DNA of 64,000 bases from Uloborus plumipes. Lineage: Eukaryota; Arthropoda; Arachnida; Araneae; Uloboridae. Below are positions 11,941 through 22,439 of the stretch, in pieces; positions within the stretch are counted from its first letter, which is position 1; every line of letters begins with the position of its first letter. The DNA lies in the NCBI GenBank assembly GCA_038373865.1, contig JAXGGA010001160.1, positions 1-64,000 of the forward strand, given 5' to 3'. The notes under the pieces are model-generated. The model saw nothing but the letters and a program-made list of their open reading frames with translations, did not search any database and had not been told where the DNA came from. The position numbers were made by a program, and so were the translations under genes.

Positions 11941-12971
11941 TCAGTAAGAAGTAGGACCACCGCGGACAGCGATGCACGAAGAAACACGTCTAGGCATGGA
12001 GTCAATAAGCCTGCGGATGGTGTCATGAGGGATGGCACTCCATTCCCTCTCAAGCATTTGCCACAGTTCGTCCTCTGAACGAGGCAGTGACAGGTTCTGC
12101 AAACGGCGTCCAATCACGTCCCACACATGTTCGATTGGTGACAAGTCAGGAGAGTATGGTGGCCAGGAAAGCATCTGTACACCTCGTAGAGCATGTTGGC
12201 TGATTCGAGCACTGTGAGGCCGGGCGTTATCCTGTTGAAAAATTGCATTTGGCAGACCCTGAAGGTAGGGGATTGCCACCGGCCGCAGTACATTATCTAC
12301 ATATCGTTGGCCGTCATAGTGCCCCGAATACAAACTAGAGGTGATACGGAATTGTATGCAATGGCGCCCCAAACCATTATGCCACGTTGTCGCGCTGTGG
12401 GGCGTTCCACAGTTACTGCCGGATTCGATCTTTCTCCACGTCGACGCCACACATATATGCGATGACTATCGCTGGACAAACAGAAGCGGGATTCATCTGA
12501 GAACACTACGGTTTGCCATTCTGCCATCCACGTCGCTCTGGTCCGGCACCATTCCAAACGTTGGAGTCTGTGCTGTGAGGTCAATGGCAGTCTTCTTAGC
12601 GGGCGCCGTGATTGCACGCCACGTGCAACCAGTTGACGAGAAATGGTTCTGGTCGACACAGGAACATCCAGGGTACCTTGCACGTGCTGCAGAATCGATG
12701 TACAAGTGACTTGCGGGTTCGCCACAGCTTGTCGGTGAATCCGTCGATCCAAGCGGTCTGACGTCACTCTGGCTGCACCTGCACCCCTCAATGTGGCTAC
12801 ATTTCCTCTTTCCAACCATCTCCGACACAGCTGATGCACAGTGCTTGCATCCATGTGGGTATCAGCTGCAATTTGACGTATGGACCAACCTCCCCTTCTC
12901 AGTCCGATCACCATACCCCTTGTAAAGTCGTCTATATGCTGGAAGTGTCTTCGTTGAGGACGGCGTGGCAT
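11941..12971 (-). pseudogene. Tc1-like transposase, single frameshift
   Basis: Cut-and-paste transposase that would bind the element's ends in the nucleus and insert at TA. The reading starts at the ATG whose complement is at 12969-12971 and continues in frame to the stop at 12297. The second half resumes one frame over and stops at 11941-11943, about 340 codons in total, the usual Tc1 length. The N-terminal third carries paired helix-turn-helix segments (DDFTRGMVIGLRRGGWSIRQ, then RRWLERGNV). The catalytic triad is visible: D in VFSDESRF, D in FQQDNARPH and E in SPDLSPIEHVWD. I count 32 residues between the second D and the E, two fewer than the classical DD34E. The frame break lies at about 12309-12311, where GCC AAC GAT reads as expected (GC-N CAA CGA) if one base has been lost. 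Confidence 0.93.
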
Positions 12972-13165
12972 TTCCTCCTATCACACATATCCTTCGAGAC
13001 AAAAACCAAATTTCTCTGATAATTAGTCTGGCAGAAAAACCAACATGAACATAGCCCACTTTTCAACTTTATTCTCTTATATCTTACTTCACGTGCGTCG
13101 AAGAGCTGCGCATTTCATATCATTTGCATAACTCAGTGACGTGCGTCTACGGTAAATATTGCATG

Positions 13166-13214
13166 AATTTCTGACCACTCCTTCTTGGTGTTGCATTTTC
13201 AATGTCGAGCAGTG
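13166..13214 (-). repeat. Right terminal inverted repeat of the Tc1-like element
   Basis: Exact inverse of 11796-11844, followed by the TA at 13215-13216. Confidence 0.95.
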
Positions 13215-13216
13215 TA

Positions 13217-15765
13217 TTTATTTGACATGCTTGTACGTTAAGACGTGCTTCTTCCATACTTATATCTTCGATATTGTTATTATGTGTTCTTTTTCAAAGA
13301 AAGTAATAAAATCGCGAGCTATCGATAGGTTTACATATTTTCCCACGAACTTATGTTTCTGAGAATGCATAGTTTTTATTGAATTATTTCATCTAGAATT
13401 ATCCCACACCCAAAGTAACACAGACGTAAAAAAATAAATAAATAAAAATAAATAAATAAATAAATAAATAAACTTTCAAACGCAGTAAATTCCTTCCGAG
13501 AACATGTGGCAGTTTCGAAACGAAAGAATATTTTAACATTTTTTCACGCTTGGAACAAAAACATTTTCTGTCCGTGTGAAGAGAAATGTAACTAAATTTG
13601 AATTTTTAGAAAAGACTCCAGCTTTCGAGTTCAGAAAAAATAGATAAATTTTGTGGCTTGGATTTGATATTCTGGTCGTCTCAAATTCTTTTATTTTTCC
13701 CTTAAGCTAGCAATTTTCTTGAGAAAACTGCATTTGAACACATGCCATGTTATTTTAGTTTCTATCTTCATTTTAAATGTTTTTATTTTAGAGGTTTAAA
13801 GTGATTCTCTAAATACGAAGCGCATTTTTATCTTGCAAAGCAGCTTTTTATGCATAAAAACTATATGGCACGAATGTAAACGGGAAAACATAAACTGTAC
13901 GAAGTTTGAGGAACATTTTTTTATCATCAGAAAAATCTAGTGTTTGAATGATGACTTATTCTTAAAGTAGGCACTACACGCTAAATTTCTGGCTGCGCGA
14001 CTGGTAGGTACAATGGATCGCATTTGATTCTATCAAAGTTGAATGAACCCCTATTTCCAATATTAAAATGTAAATATACATTCGTCGACGAGAAATGCTG
14101 CAATTGTGCATATGCAAAGAGAAAATACAGTCGTACAAACCATCGACTGAATATTCCGACATGTATTTACTTTTGTTATAATTGATATGCATAAAAAGAA
14201 TATTAAATTGGGCAAATATTTACTGTATAAGGGATTCAAGATGAAAAATGCATTTTAAGTACCGGCATTTAGTGTAAATTTTGAACGTTGATAATTAAAT
14301 TAACATCACTTATTTTAGCATATTTGACCTCAAAAGAAAATGAAAGTTCAATTTTATGCACTGCTGGCAAGTTTATTATACCAGCTTTCTACTTTTGATT
14401 TCTTAAAGTAAGTTGAAAACACTGTACACAACTCATAGTATGATCCAATAACTCTGAATTTAGTTTTGAAGCTTTTATCAAATTCGAATTTGCAAGTCGC
14501 TAAAATCACTTGTTCTACACTATAATATTCTATGATATACGTATAACGAATTATTGTAGCACTGTATAAAAAAATGGAGAGTTTTTCAACGCGTAACATT
14601 AGTAATTTGAGTAAGAATTTTAAAAATAACTATAAGTTTTGAACTAATTTTGTTTCTTTTTCCCCTCAAGAATATGAAACTAAACCTAATTCTCTCAATT
14701 TTAATACATACCTAGCAAGCCATTAAGTATTTATACTGAATAAAAAATATACAATTCAATCTCTCATTAACAGTTTCTTTAAAATAAATGTAATGACGTT
14801 AATTTTAAACAAATACCAATACACATTGAACAATTACTAAATGTAAAAGGAATTTAAAAGTAGTATATTTTTAAAATCGGTTCTTTTGCAAATATTCTCA
14901 GGGAAAGAAGTAAAAAAGATAAGTGCTTTAAGTAACACGAGCATAGAATTAATGTTACAACTACTGTCTTTTATGACTTTTAGAAAAGCATTAACGGCTT
15001 TAAAAATCTCTTTTAAAGATAATAATGTTTAAAATATTTCTAGTGCTTTTTAAATGCTAGGAAAACATTGAATAATCTTTTTTTTTTACTCATTTATCAA
15101 TTTATTCTATTACTTAAGAAAAGTTGGTTGGAAGAACTGACTGGGTTATTTCACGGGAAAATGTGAGACAATTTGAGAGATAAATTTTCCTTATAATTTT
15201 ACATGTATACAAATTAATAAGGAATGAATATTAAAAGTTTTCTGACCGAGTGGAAATGCTTGATTTGTGTTTTTTGTTAATAATTTTTTTTTTTCATAAG
15301 TATTTTTTTAATTAAGTATATCTGTCACGTATACGACATACTGTCTGATTTTTTTAGGTAAAACCTTCCCCGTATTTACGCATGAGTCAGGTCTTCTCTG
15401 ATCTTACCAAAATATTGGTGACAGGTAAGATAACAATAAAGGGAAGAATAATAAGAAGCATTTTGAGCCATATTAAACAACGTAGAACGATGATAATTTC
15501 AAATTTATGTAGTTTAGTTGAATGTGTCAAAAGAATAGCAAATGCAAGTTTTAAATTGAAAACTTCGAAAAGTTTCCACTCACAATCCATCACCCCATTT
15601 TGAAGTAGAATGGTTCCCGAATGCTAGGCACAGACAGTATTTGAGACATCAGTTTTAGAACGCCACTTGGGAGTTATTTACTTCTTTTCACAGAAATGCA
15701 TTAATTTATCAGTGAAATAAACTAAAAATAATAAAGTCCCAGTGATGCATTCTTTTAGCGGGGTT
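13217..15765. other. Unassigned AT-rich sequence
   Basis: No gene recognised. An (AAATA)/(AAAT) simple repeat lies at about 13427-13472. The remainder is AT-rich with short, domain-free ORFs, including a sense/antisense pair at 15382-15603. Confidence 0.5.
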
Positions 15766-15947
15766 ATAAAATAAGATGATGATGATGATGATATCGTGTC
15801 TACGGATTGTGCTAAATATTGTCGAACGTCCGAAGGACCGTAGCCGCTAACTTCGGTGCCTCAGGACTGTAGACTGTAGAGGGTCTCTTGCAGGAGATCT
15901 CTATCTGGTAGCAATAAAATAAGATTTTCATCATCATCATCATCATT
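15766..15947. repeat. Short insert bounded by direct repeats and inverse GAT/ATC microsatellites
   Basis: The 12-mer ATAAAATAAGAT stands at 15766-15777 and again at 15914-15925. The first runs into (GAT)n (15775-15792) and the second is followed by (TCA)n (15928-15947). The sequence between is GC-elevated. It could be a truncated 3' end of a non-LTR retroelement with a microsatellite tail and a target duplication, or a pseudo-hairpin made by two microsatellites. The origin is not recognised. Confidence 0.45.
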
Positions 15948-16139
15948 ACTATGCTATAAAAAATATGCAGTGGCACAAAATTACCCGAACTGACTTCTGA
16001 TTGACAATCGTTTCTTATGTGTTTTTTCTTCGAGTTAGTTAAAAGTCTACTTCACGTTCATTTCTTTGAATTGGATTAGAAGAGCTACATACCACATTAT
16101 ATAGAGTTTTGAATGTTGTCAACCACTATACAGAAGCTG

Positions 16140-16522
16140 CACTGTTAAATATTCAGGAAGATTTATGATAAATGTTACTGTAAAATGTAGCGTTTACCGA
16201 ACAGAAATTTTTTACAGTGAATTGTACCGATAAAAAAATTGCGATTGCAACTCCAATTGATCACCACGTAACTTACTGTGAGATGCAGATGACACCCTAT
16301 TTCCGCTCTCCTGATGTGTCTCATCTGATAAAGTGGATAGTAAAGCAGTGTGAAAAAGTTGGGTCCCGGGTTCGATCCTTGCCGTTCGTATCTCGCGATT
16401 TTTAATTCTCGTTTTCTCTTCCGTAAAACTTTACAGTAAAAAAATATTTTACGGTAAAAGGTACTGGCAACATGGATGCCAGTAACTTTTACCGTAAAAT
16501 TCCAGGAAAATTTTTAACAGTG
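16140..16522 (+). mobile_element. TIR-flanked element with embedded tRNA-like pol III module (copy A)
   Basis: The ends are CACTGTTAAA...TTTAACAGTG. Near the right end, 16451-16500 forms a long hairpin with arms containing TTTTACGGTAAAAG. In the middle, an A-box-like TGATAAAGTGGATAG (16326-16340) is followed by a perfect B box, GGTTCGATCC (16369-16378), the internal pol III promoter layout of a tRNA. A second, inverted copy lies at 50733-51116; I count roughly 25 differences over about 385 bases. DNA-transposon ends around a tRNA-derived body are unusual: it is either a MITE that captured a tRNA/SINE or a SINE mobilised through flanking TIRs. Confidence 0.8.
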
Positions 16523-16589
16523 TACTGTTGTGACACCCGATTAAAGTTACATAAGTAGTTATCAACAATACATTTATTAAACTGAAGGA

Positions 16590-16905
16590 TGACTATTTTC
16601 CAAAATATTATTTACAGAGAGATAGCACAGAGGTTGGCATGTATCCTGCTGATGCAGTGGTTGTGCTCAGAGTGAGTATTAGGGGTTCTGACCCCGAAAA
16701 GAGATACAGTCCGGAGTTCCCCATTGGTCAATATCCACGTGCACAGCTCGTGGTGTACAAGTGATGTACACGTGAAGTGAGGGTGATATTTCCCTATTAG
16801 TACATGTCCACGTGCACAGTACGTGGTATACATTTGTTGTGATGTGTGGGTGATATTCCCCACAAAGATATTTTGGAAGTTCAAACTGACGGTCACTGAA
16901 CTAGT
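16590..16905 (+). mobile_element. SINE-like segment with tRNA-like head and tandem body
   Basis: It lies directly after copy A inside the 348 bp unit. It has a weak B-box-like GGTTCTGACC (16684-16693) preceded by an A-box-like TGATGCAGTGG. It then has two diverged 73 bp units, each with TCCACGTGCACAG (16734 and 16807). TTCCAAAATATT (16598) and its near inverse (16867) bracket it. It could be a degraded tRNA-derived SINE or a small DNA element. Confidence 0.4.
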
Positions 16906-17505
16906 AAAACTACATTGTGCTTAATAAAATGATGAAACTTTCCCATCTTTAAACCATTACAATTTGCGATCAAACGATAATATTAAAAAAAAACACCTTA
17001 AATAATTTATCGAATGTCACAATCGCTTCAGATCGTAAAGCCCAGAAATGAATTCCAAAGGAAAGGGGTGAGCAAACATCCTTTCTCCTCCTTTCTACAA
17101 AGAAGAATTCCGGTGGGAAAAGGATATCTTTCGCTTCTGATGTGTTTTTCCTCGAGTTAGTAAAAAGTCTGCTTTACTTTAATTTCTTTGAAATGAATTA
17201 GAAAAACCGCATACCACATTATATAGAATTTTAAATGTTGTTAACCACTGTATAGAAACTAGATTGTGCTTACTAAAATGATTAAAACTTTGGAATTTTC
17301 AAACCATTACAACTAGCGATCAAACGATTATATTCAAAAAACACCTTAAATAATTTATCGAATGTCACAATCGCTTCACATCGCAAAGCCCAGAAATGAA
17401 TTCCAAAGGAAGGGGGTGAGTACACATCCTTTCTCCTCCTTTCTACAGAGAAGAATTCCTGTGGGAAAAGGATATCTATCGCTTCTGATGTGTTTTTCCC
17501 TCCAG

Positions 17506-18039
17506 TTGCATAATGAACCGGAGAAAAGAACGCGGAATCCGGATGAAAACGAGATGAAAAGGGGGCTCCAGAGGAAACAAGAGAAGGTGTGAGGAGTATG
17601 ATACCCATTTTAAATTACAATTGAATCGGAGTACATTTTGGTTAGCGGCCGCAAATCTTTTCCGATTGCCCGGAATAAAGAGGGGAATGAAAAATTACTT
17701 TCCAAAGAGAGAGAGAGAGAAAGAGAGAGAATGTGGACTGGAAACGAATTCTGATTGTTCCGTGGGATAAAAGAAATCGAATATATTTTCGGGGATTATT
17801 TGCGAAAAAACTAATTTCTTCTCTTTTCTTTTCTTTTTCACGGGTAGAAGTCATTTATTCCACAAACCAAGCTAGTAATTGTTTTTTCACGAATTGTAGA
17901 TGAGATCTGGCCCCTTCACACAGCAAAGAAGAGATAAATTTTATAATTTTTGTACAATACGAAAAAAAGCAGGTCATTTGTAAGGCAATTTTTACAGCAA
18001 TATGGACGTTTTGAGTGAAGAGAAAACTTCATAGTAAAT
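17506..18039. other. Unassigned sequence
   Basis: Purine-rich, GC-elevated sequence continues to about 17610. A GA-rich tract lies at about 17704-17732. No gene recognised. Confidence 0.45.
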
Positions 18040-18185
18040 TGTACCGAAAAATGTAAACACTTGTAGTGCCGATTGATATTCACCGAGATTTAAGGTGCGA
18101 AACAATAATTTTGCTTTCACCTATCCATTCAGTATAGAGGTTAGGAGCACCCTTCAAAGAGAATGTAGGTTCGAGCCCCCATGGT
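18040..18185 (+). repeat. Diverged relative of the TIR/tRNA chimera
   Basis: AAATTGTACCGA at the start matches the interior of copy A (GAATTGTACCGA near 16218). It is followed by a tRNA-like pair: A-box-like GTATAGAGGTTAGGAG (18132-18147) and B box GGTTCGAGCCCC (18168-18179). No TIRs could be found, so this is an old fragment or a related SINE. Confidence 0.5.
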
Positions 18186-19334
18186 TAGATTTCGTTATGG
18201 GTACTTCCATTTCTTATCAATATTTGGGTACCTCTAAGAAACAAAACTTTTGTATTAACGAAAATAATTTAACGATAGAGGTCTTTATAAATAACTCCGA
18301 ACTTAAATGACTCCGAACTCATTTAACAGAAAGTATGCAGATGCATAAATATTTAAAAAATGAGATAACATTTAAAATATTGCCTTCATCCATTTTATAT
18401 ATGATATGCCATGTTATGTTTTCGTAAAAGTACCATAAGTAATATTCAGTAATAACAACTCAAACACTACATTTATTAAAATAAAATTCAACATCAGCAT
18501 TCATGACAACCAACTAATAATGCAATTGCATTATAATATCTCGAGAATTATATCTTGTTCTTAAGATTTGACTTTTAAGACTGTTGCCATTCATAAATAA
18601 TGTTGCATATAGTGCAAAAGAAATGGAGTGATACGCTGTGAATTATATATAGGTTAAATAAAGTTTTAAAAAAATTAGGGCGAATTAAAAAAAAATCAAG
18701 CTCGAATTGTAGACTATCAGTATGCGGACTAATTTTGTATCAATTTTCATAATCGTACGTAGCGTAAATTCACAAGGAGAGCGTTTGACCCACAAGCTAT
18801 GACGTCATCAAACTTTGATTATATATATATAGATATGATGTATATATATTTTCAATGCATTGTAAAAGCTTTATTTTCTTTTTACTGAAAGTATTTGTCT
18901 CCTTTACAGTCTGCAAATATAGAAACAGTTTCCAGGCATGGACGCGTATGATGTTAATAATGTTTACAGCTGATAGAAAAAATTATTTTTCATCAGTTAT
19001 TTAAATGTAAGGAAATATCGTGAAAAAAAATTAGCGTTCCAAAACATCTTGAATAATTCAGTCTCAAGTGTCTAAGTCTATAAAATATTGCAATCACTTT
19101 TCAAAAAATAAATGCCTTAAACTTCTGATTCTTCTCTGTAAGTGACATTTCTGTATTTTCAGTCATCCAAAACTTTACATTTCTTGTAATTTATACCTCG
19201 ACAAAGCGGTTACGTCGCAAAAACACCTTATAATAAAAGTCCTAAAATACCTGAAAAGAGACACATAATAGAAGTTTTCTTCCTTTATAAAGCGAGTTTC
19301 GACTTTCATATAAAAAGACTTTTTTTTCTTGACT

Positions 19335-19381
<47 letters not shown>

Positions 19382-20629
19382 GCACATTCTGATTTATGAG
19401 GGCGGTGATTTACGGTGCTATCTTTTTTTTAAAAGGCAGGCACATCGACGTTATGGGGGCAAATAAATGGTTTTCTAGTGAACGTCAATCTAAAATTTCT
19501 CGTTCACAGCAGGGGGAAAAAATCCTTCATCGGCCCTAATGCATTCTATTTTTAGAAAGTTTTCTATTACAACTTTTTCACAAAGAAATTCTGTGGGAAG
19601 ATATTTCATCAAAACGTCGAAAATTATTAACACATTTCTCTGTCTCATTTGTAGAATTAGATTAAAAAAAACCTCTTATCTACTCCACTTAATCAAACTC
19701 CACAAATTCTTTCAAAAACTAATCATATTTTTAAGATAAAAATTAATTAAAACAGCGAAAATTGACAAAAAATACTAAATCAAAAGCATAATTCAAACTC
19801 ATGCAATATTAAAAGAAATTAAATATTTTTTTGTAAACATAAGTTTTTAATAAAAATAATAGTTAGTCTAGGTGAAAATGATAAAATGCTTCCCGAAACC
19901 GAAATCAGATGTTATACATTAAACAAAAGTTGCTTGTAAATATCTAAGTCCTTCCATACTATAAACAAAGTTACTAAAAAAGTTAATTGGTTTGAAATTT
20001 TTGTTATAGTTGCTTAAAATTGTAGTTTAAGATTTTTTCAATTTTTATTGAGGATATTGTAAAAATAAATAATGGCTCGTTATTTTTCCTCAAGTAAAAA
20101 TCAGATGAAGGGAATGTTTAGTTTTTAAAGGCGGTAAAAAAGGAAATAATTGAGAAAAAAAATCAGCGTCCACAATTCTTTGTTGTGTCAACTATCATTA
20201 ACAGGATTTAAAAATTAAAAGTGCATCGGTAAACTTGTGCATTTGAAAAAAAATCAGATTCCAAAAACTAAACTGACTATTACATTATTTGGAGAAATGA
20301 GGGGTGGAGTCGCTGCCATGGAACTGATAGAAATTTTTTTGTGGATTCCGCCTAATCAAGACTCCGATGAGAGGAAATCGCCTTCCAAGAATGCATTTTT
20401 TAGCGAAGCTTTCAACGTTCATGCTTTAGGGAGATTCCATTATGATTAAAAGCTTCAATTGCTGCCTATAACAGCCTGTAAGATTCCAATATGTTAGATT
20501 TTTTTTTCTCTGTACGATTTTTTTTAAGAACATGGACTTTACTTTCATAAAATACTATTAAATTTTGAAGATTCTCAGAAACAATATTTACGTGATGTTG
20601 TTTTTTTTCTTTTTTTTTGAGGGGAGGGG
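18186..20629. other. Unassigned AT-rich sequence with a CT microsatellite
   Basis: An uninterrupted (CT)n run of about 42 bases lies at 19338-19379, and a short (AT)n near 18822-18852. A GC-elevated stretch at about 20280-20440 has an open frame without a recognised domain. No gene supported. Confidence 0.5.
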
Positions 20630-20800
20630 GGGGGGTCCGTAACGGACCTATCTTACGAGATATATCCGTTAGTTATGGAGAAAAAAAATCTTATTTAAAT
20701 ATTTTTCTGGAAATCTTCAAAATGTAACTGCATCATTCAAAAGTAGAAACCATGTTCTTCATAAAGTTCGTGAAATAAAGTCGTGAATATTTCCCATATT
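20630..20800 (+). repeat. Dispersed repeat, copy 1 (paired with 49660)
   Basis: This segment aligns by eye with 49660-49800 in the same orientation. Shared landmarks are CCGTAAC, TTATTTAAATATTTT, AGAAATC or GGAAATC, AACTGCAT, and CATGYTYTTCATAAARTTC. It is strongly diverged and of unknown class. A poly-T/G-run precedes it (20601-20635). Confidence 0.55.
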
Positions 20801-21246
20801 TCTAATCTTTGTACGATGCTTTGCGAAAAACTGATAGGTCTGTTATATTGGAAGTGTTCTTCAACAAAATTTATTAAAATTTGTTACAGTTCAAAAACGT
20901 TGAGTCTATACTGTGTTGAGGCTCTAGCAAAAATGTGAAACAACTCTAAAAATGGGAAAGCCTAACCTATAAATCGTTTTTTGTGAAGTATTACCAACTT
21001 AGTTGGTAGTCAATTAATAGTCATTATGGAAAAACATCGAAAAAGGCCGGTCGACTTTGCTCCACTCCTAACTATTGTGTATAGCTAAATTTAAAAAGAA
21101 AAAAAAAGAAGCAGAAAAAGAAGAAAGCACAGTACTGCACTATCGTGGAAAGGTTATGAAAAAAGTTGTTCACGTTTCATTTTTGCAAGAAAAGAAAGAG
21201 TTGGAAACATTGCCTACAGCACATTGCATTATTCAATAATTTTGAC
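20801..21246. other. Unassigned AT-rich sequence
   Basis: No gene or repeat recognised beyond A-rich runs near 21090-21130. Confidence 0.5.
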
Positions 21247-21254
21247 GTTACTGC

Positions 21255-21430
21255 CATGGCCCAATTAAGATATTGGGATGCCCAAGGCCAAACAGTTTTT
21301 CAAGGGCCTCCTGTAGTCAAACCTTACAGTTTAAGCTATTAAAACAAAATGAATTTGGCAATTAGGGAGCTCCTAAAGAGCGGGAACCCTAGGCCATGGC
21401 CTAGTTTGCTTATTCAGTAATCAGGCCCTG
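21255..21430. mobile_element. hAT MITE with perfect 8 bp target duplication
   Basis: The octamer GTTACTGC stands immediately left (21247-21254) and right (21431-21438). The 176 bp element begins CATGGCCC and ends AGGCCCTG. Read from the right, it starts CAGGGCCTGATTACTG and continues to a GGCCATGGCCTAGGG palindrome. The 8 bp duplication with CA..TG ends fits hAT. Non-coding. Confidence 0.9.
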
Positions 21431-21939
21431 GTTACTGCGTGGACGCTTTTTTTATGCTAATCTTAATGTTGTTGTATGCTCAAAAAAAACAATAAGACTA
21501 TTAAAATGTGGATGGGAGAGTTTAAAATATAAAAAGTGTTACTCAATGTTGCTCTGCATGGCTATGTTTCAAAAGTACTTGCTGCAATAACATAACACGC
21601 ACACAGAAAAGAAAAGAAACCTCACACGCTTTTAGTGGGATTTCTCGATTCCGAAGTAATGGTACAACCATATGTTGCAAAATAATCAACCAACCTTCGA
21701 AACAAAAAAGGGTTTTTTTTATCATATATCTTCGTCGGGTAGAAACTTTTCGAGAAAAAATCCAGCAGAAAGTAAGATTGATTGCAAAGTAGAGGGATGA
21801 ATGAGACAAGCTTGACACTTTTAAGACGCAACATGCAACAGGCAATATCCCGCATTCTATCATTCTTTCTGAAATATACTAAAGTACTAACAGACTCGTG
21901 CAGGTCCGTAGGCGAAACTATAAAGATATTAAAACCGCA

Positions 21940-22125
21940 AGCATGGAAAGTAATAAAGAGTTTATTCAATTCAACTCGGAGCAAAAAAAAAGTTTATTGG
22001 TTAAGAGAAACGATAAAACATGCGTGGATTACAGAAATTACACCAGACTTTTGCAAAAAATTTTGCATTTCTATGAATGATCGTATCCAAGCTGTACTGA
22101 GGAAAAAAATATCACACCAAATATT
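21940..22125 (+). pseudogene. Decayed Tc1/mariner transposase C-terminus
   Basis: The open frame 21782-22156 ends with residues that follow the Tc1 C-terminal pattern: WKVIKSLF, then LRETIKHAW, then ITPDFCKKFC, then SM-x-DRIQAVLRKK. In intact Tc1-type transposases these follow the SPDLNPIE catalytic motif. Here the upstream part of the frame is not recognisable and no TIRs were found. Assignment is by motif order read by eye. Other readings of the frame look random. Confidence 0.6.
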
Positions 22126-22439
22126 GAATCCTTTCTCAATTATATATGTATGCTGATATAGCTAAAAACAGTTAATAATTCCTATAAAATAAATACTTAG
22201 TGAGTTTTTCGTGGTGACACATCCTTCTGGCCGATATTGATTGAAATTGAGGAATAAAATATTTTTAACGACAAATAAACAACACAAAAAGTAATAATAA
22301 AAAATGACGATGCTACATTAGTAAGATTTAAAGTGACAGAACAAATGTCAAAATCCATATTTTGTAGCATTAGACTCAAAAAAAAACAAAATCTTCATAA
22401 CACTACAACGATAACTTCGGTCACATATATGTAACAACT

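Larger units (their letters stand above)
11796..13214 (-). mobile_element. Tc1-like transposon (1419 bp), TA target duplication
   Basis: The element is flanked by TA (11794-11795 and 13215-13216). Its first and last 49 bases (11796-11844 and 13166-13214) are exact inverted repeats beginning CACTGCTCGACATTG. It carries one transposase frame on the minus strand, broken by a single-base loss. Length, TA target and one intronless gene all fit the Tc1 family. Fully identical ends suggest recent insertion; the element can probably still be moved by a transposase supplied from another copy. Confidence 0.95.
16009..17505. repeat. 348 bp tandem duplication, first unit split by insertions
   Basis: A complete unit runs from 17132 to 17479. 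An earlier unit is found in two pieces, 16009-16139 and about 16907-17131, and a partial third starts at 17480. For example CGCTTCA...TCG...AAAGCCCAGAAATG occurs at 17024 and 17372, 348 bases apart. The uninterrupted unit serves as an empty-site reference and shows that about 770 bases (16140-16906) are inserted. The unit is non-coding; its purine-rich end (17040-17130, 17390-17480) is GC-elevated. Confidence 0.85.

Noticed and set aside
12032..12709. Plus-strand ORFs of 61-122 codons across the Tc1-like element
   Set aside because: They lie opposite the minus-strand transposase, which carries all recognisable motifs, and are therefore antisense shadows.
16326..16378. A true tRNA gene
   Set aside because: The B box is perfect, but acceptor and anticodon stems cannot be formed and the module sits inside a repeat present twice, so it is a tRNA-derived repeat.
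19338..19379. (CT)n tract as a functional GAGA-type element
   Set aside because: A pure microsatellite without neighbouring promoter features; nothing beyond slippage is needed to explain it.
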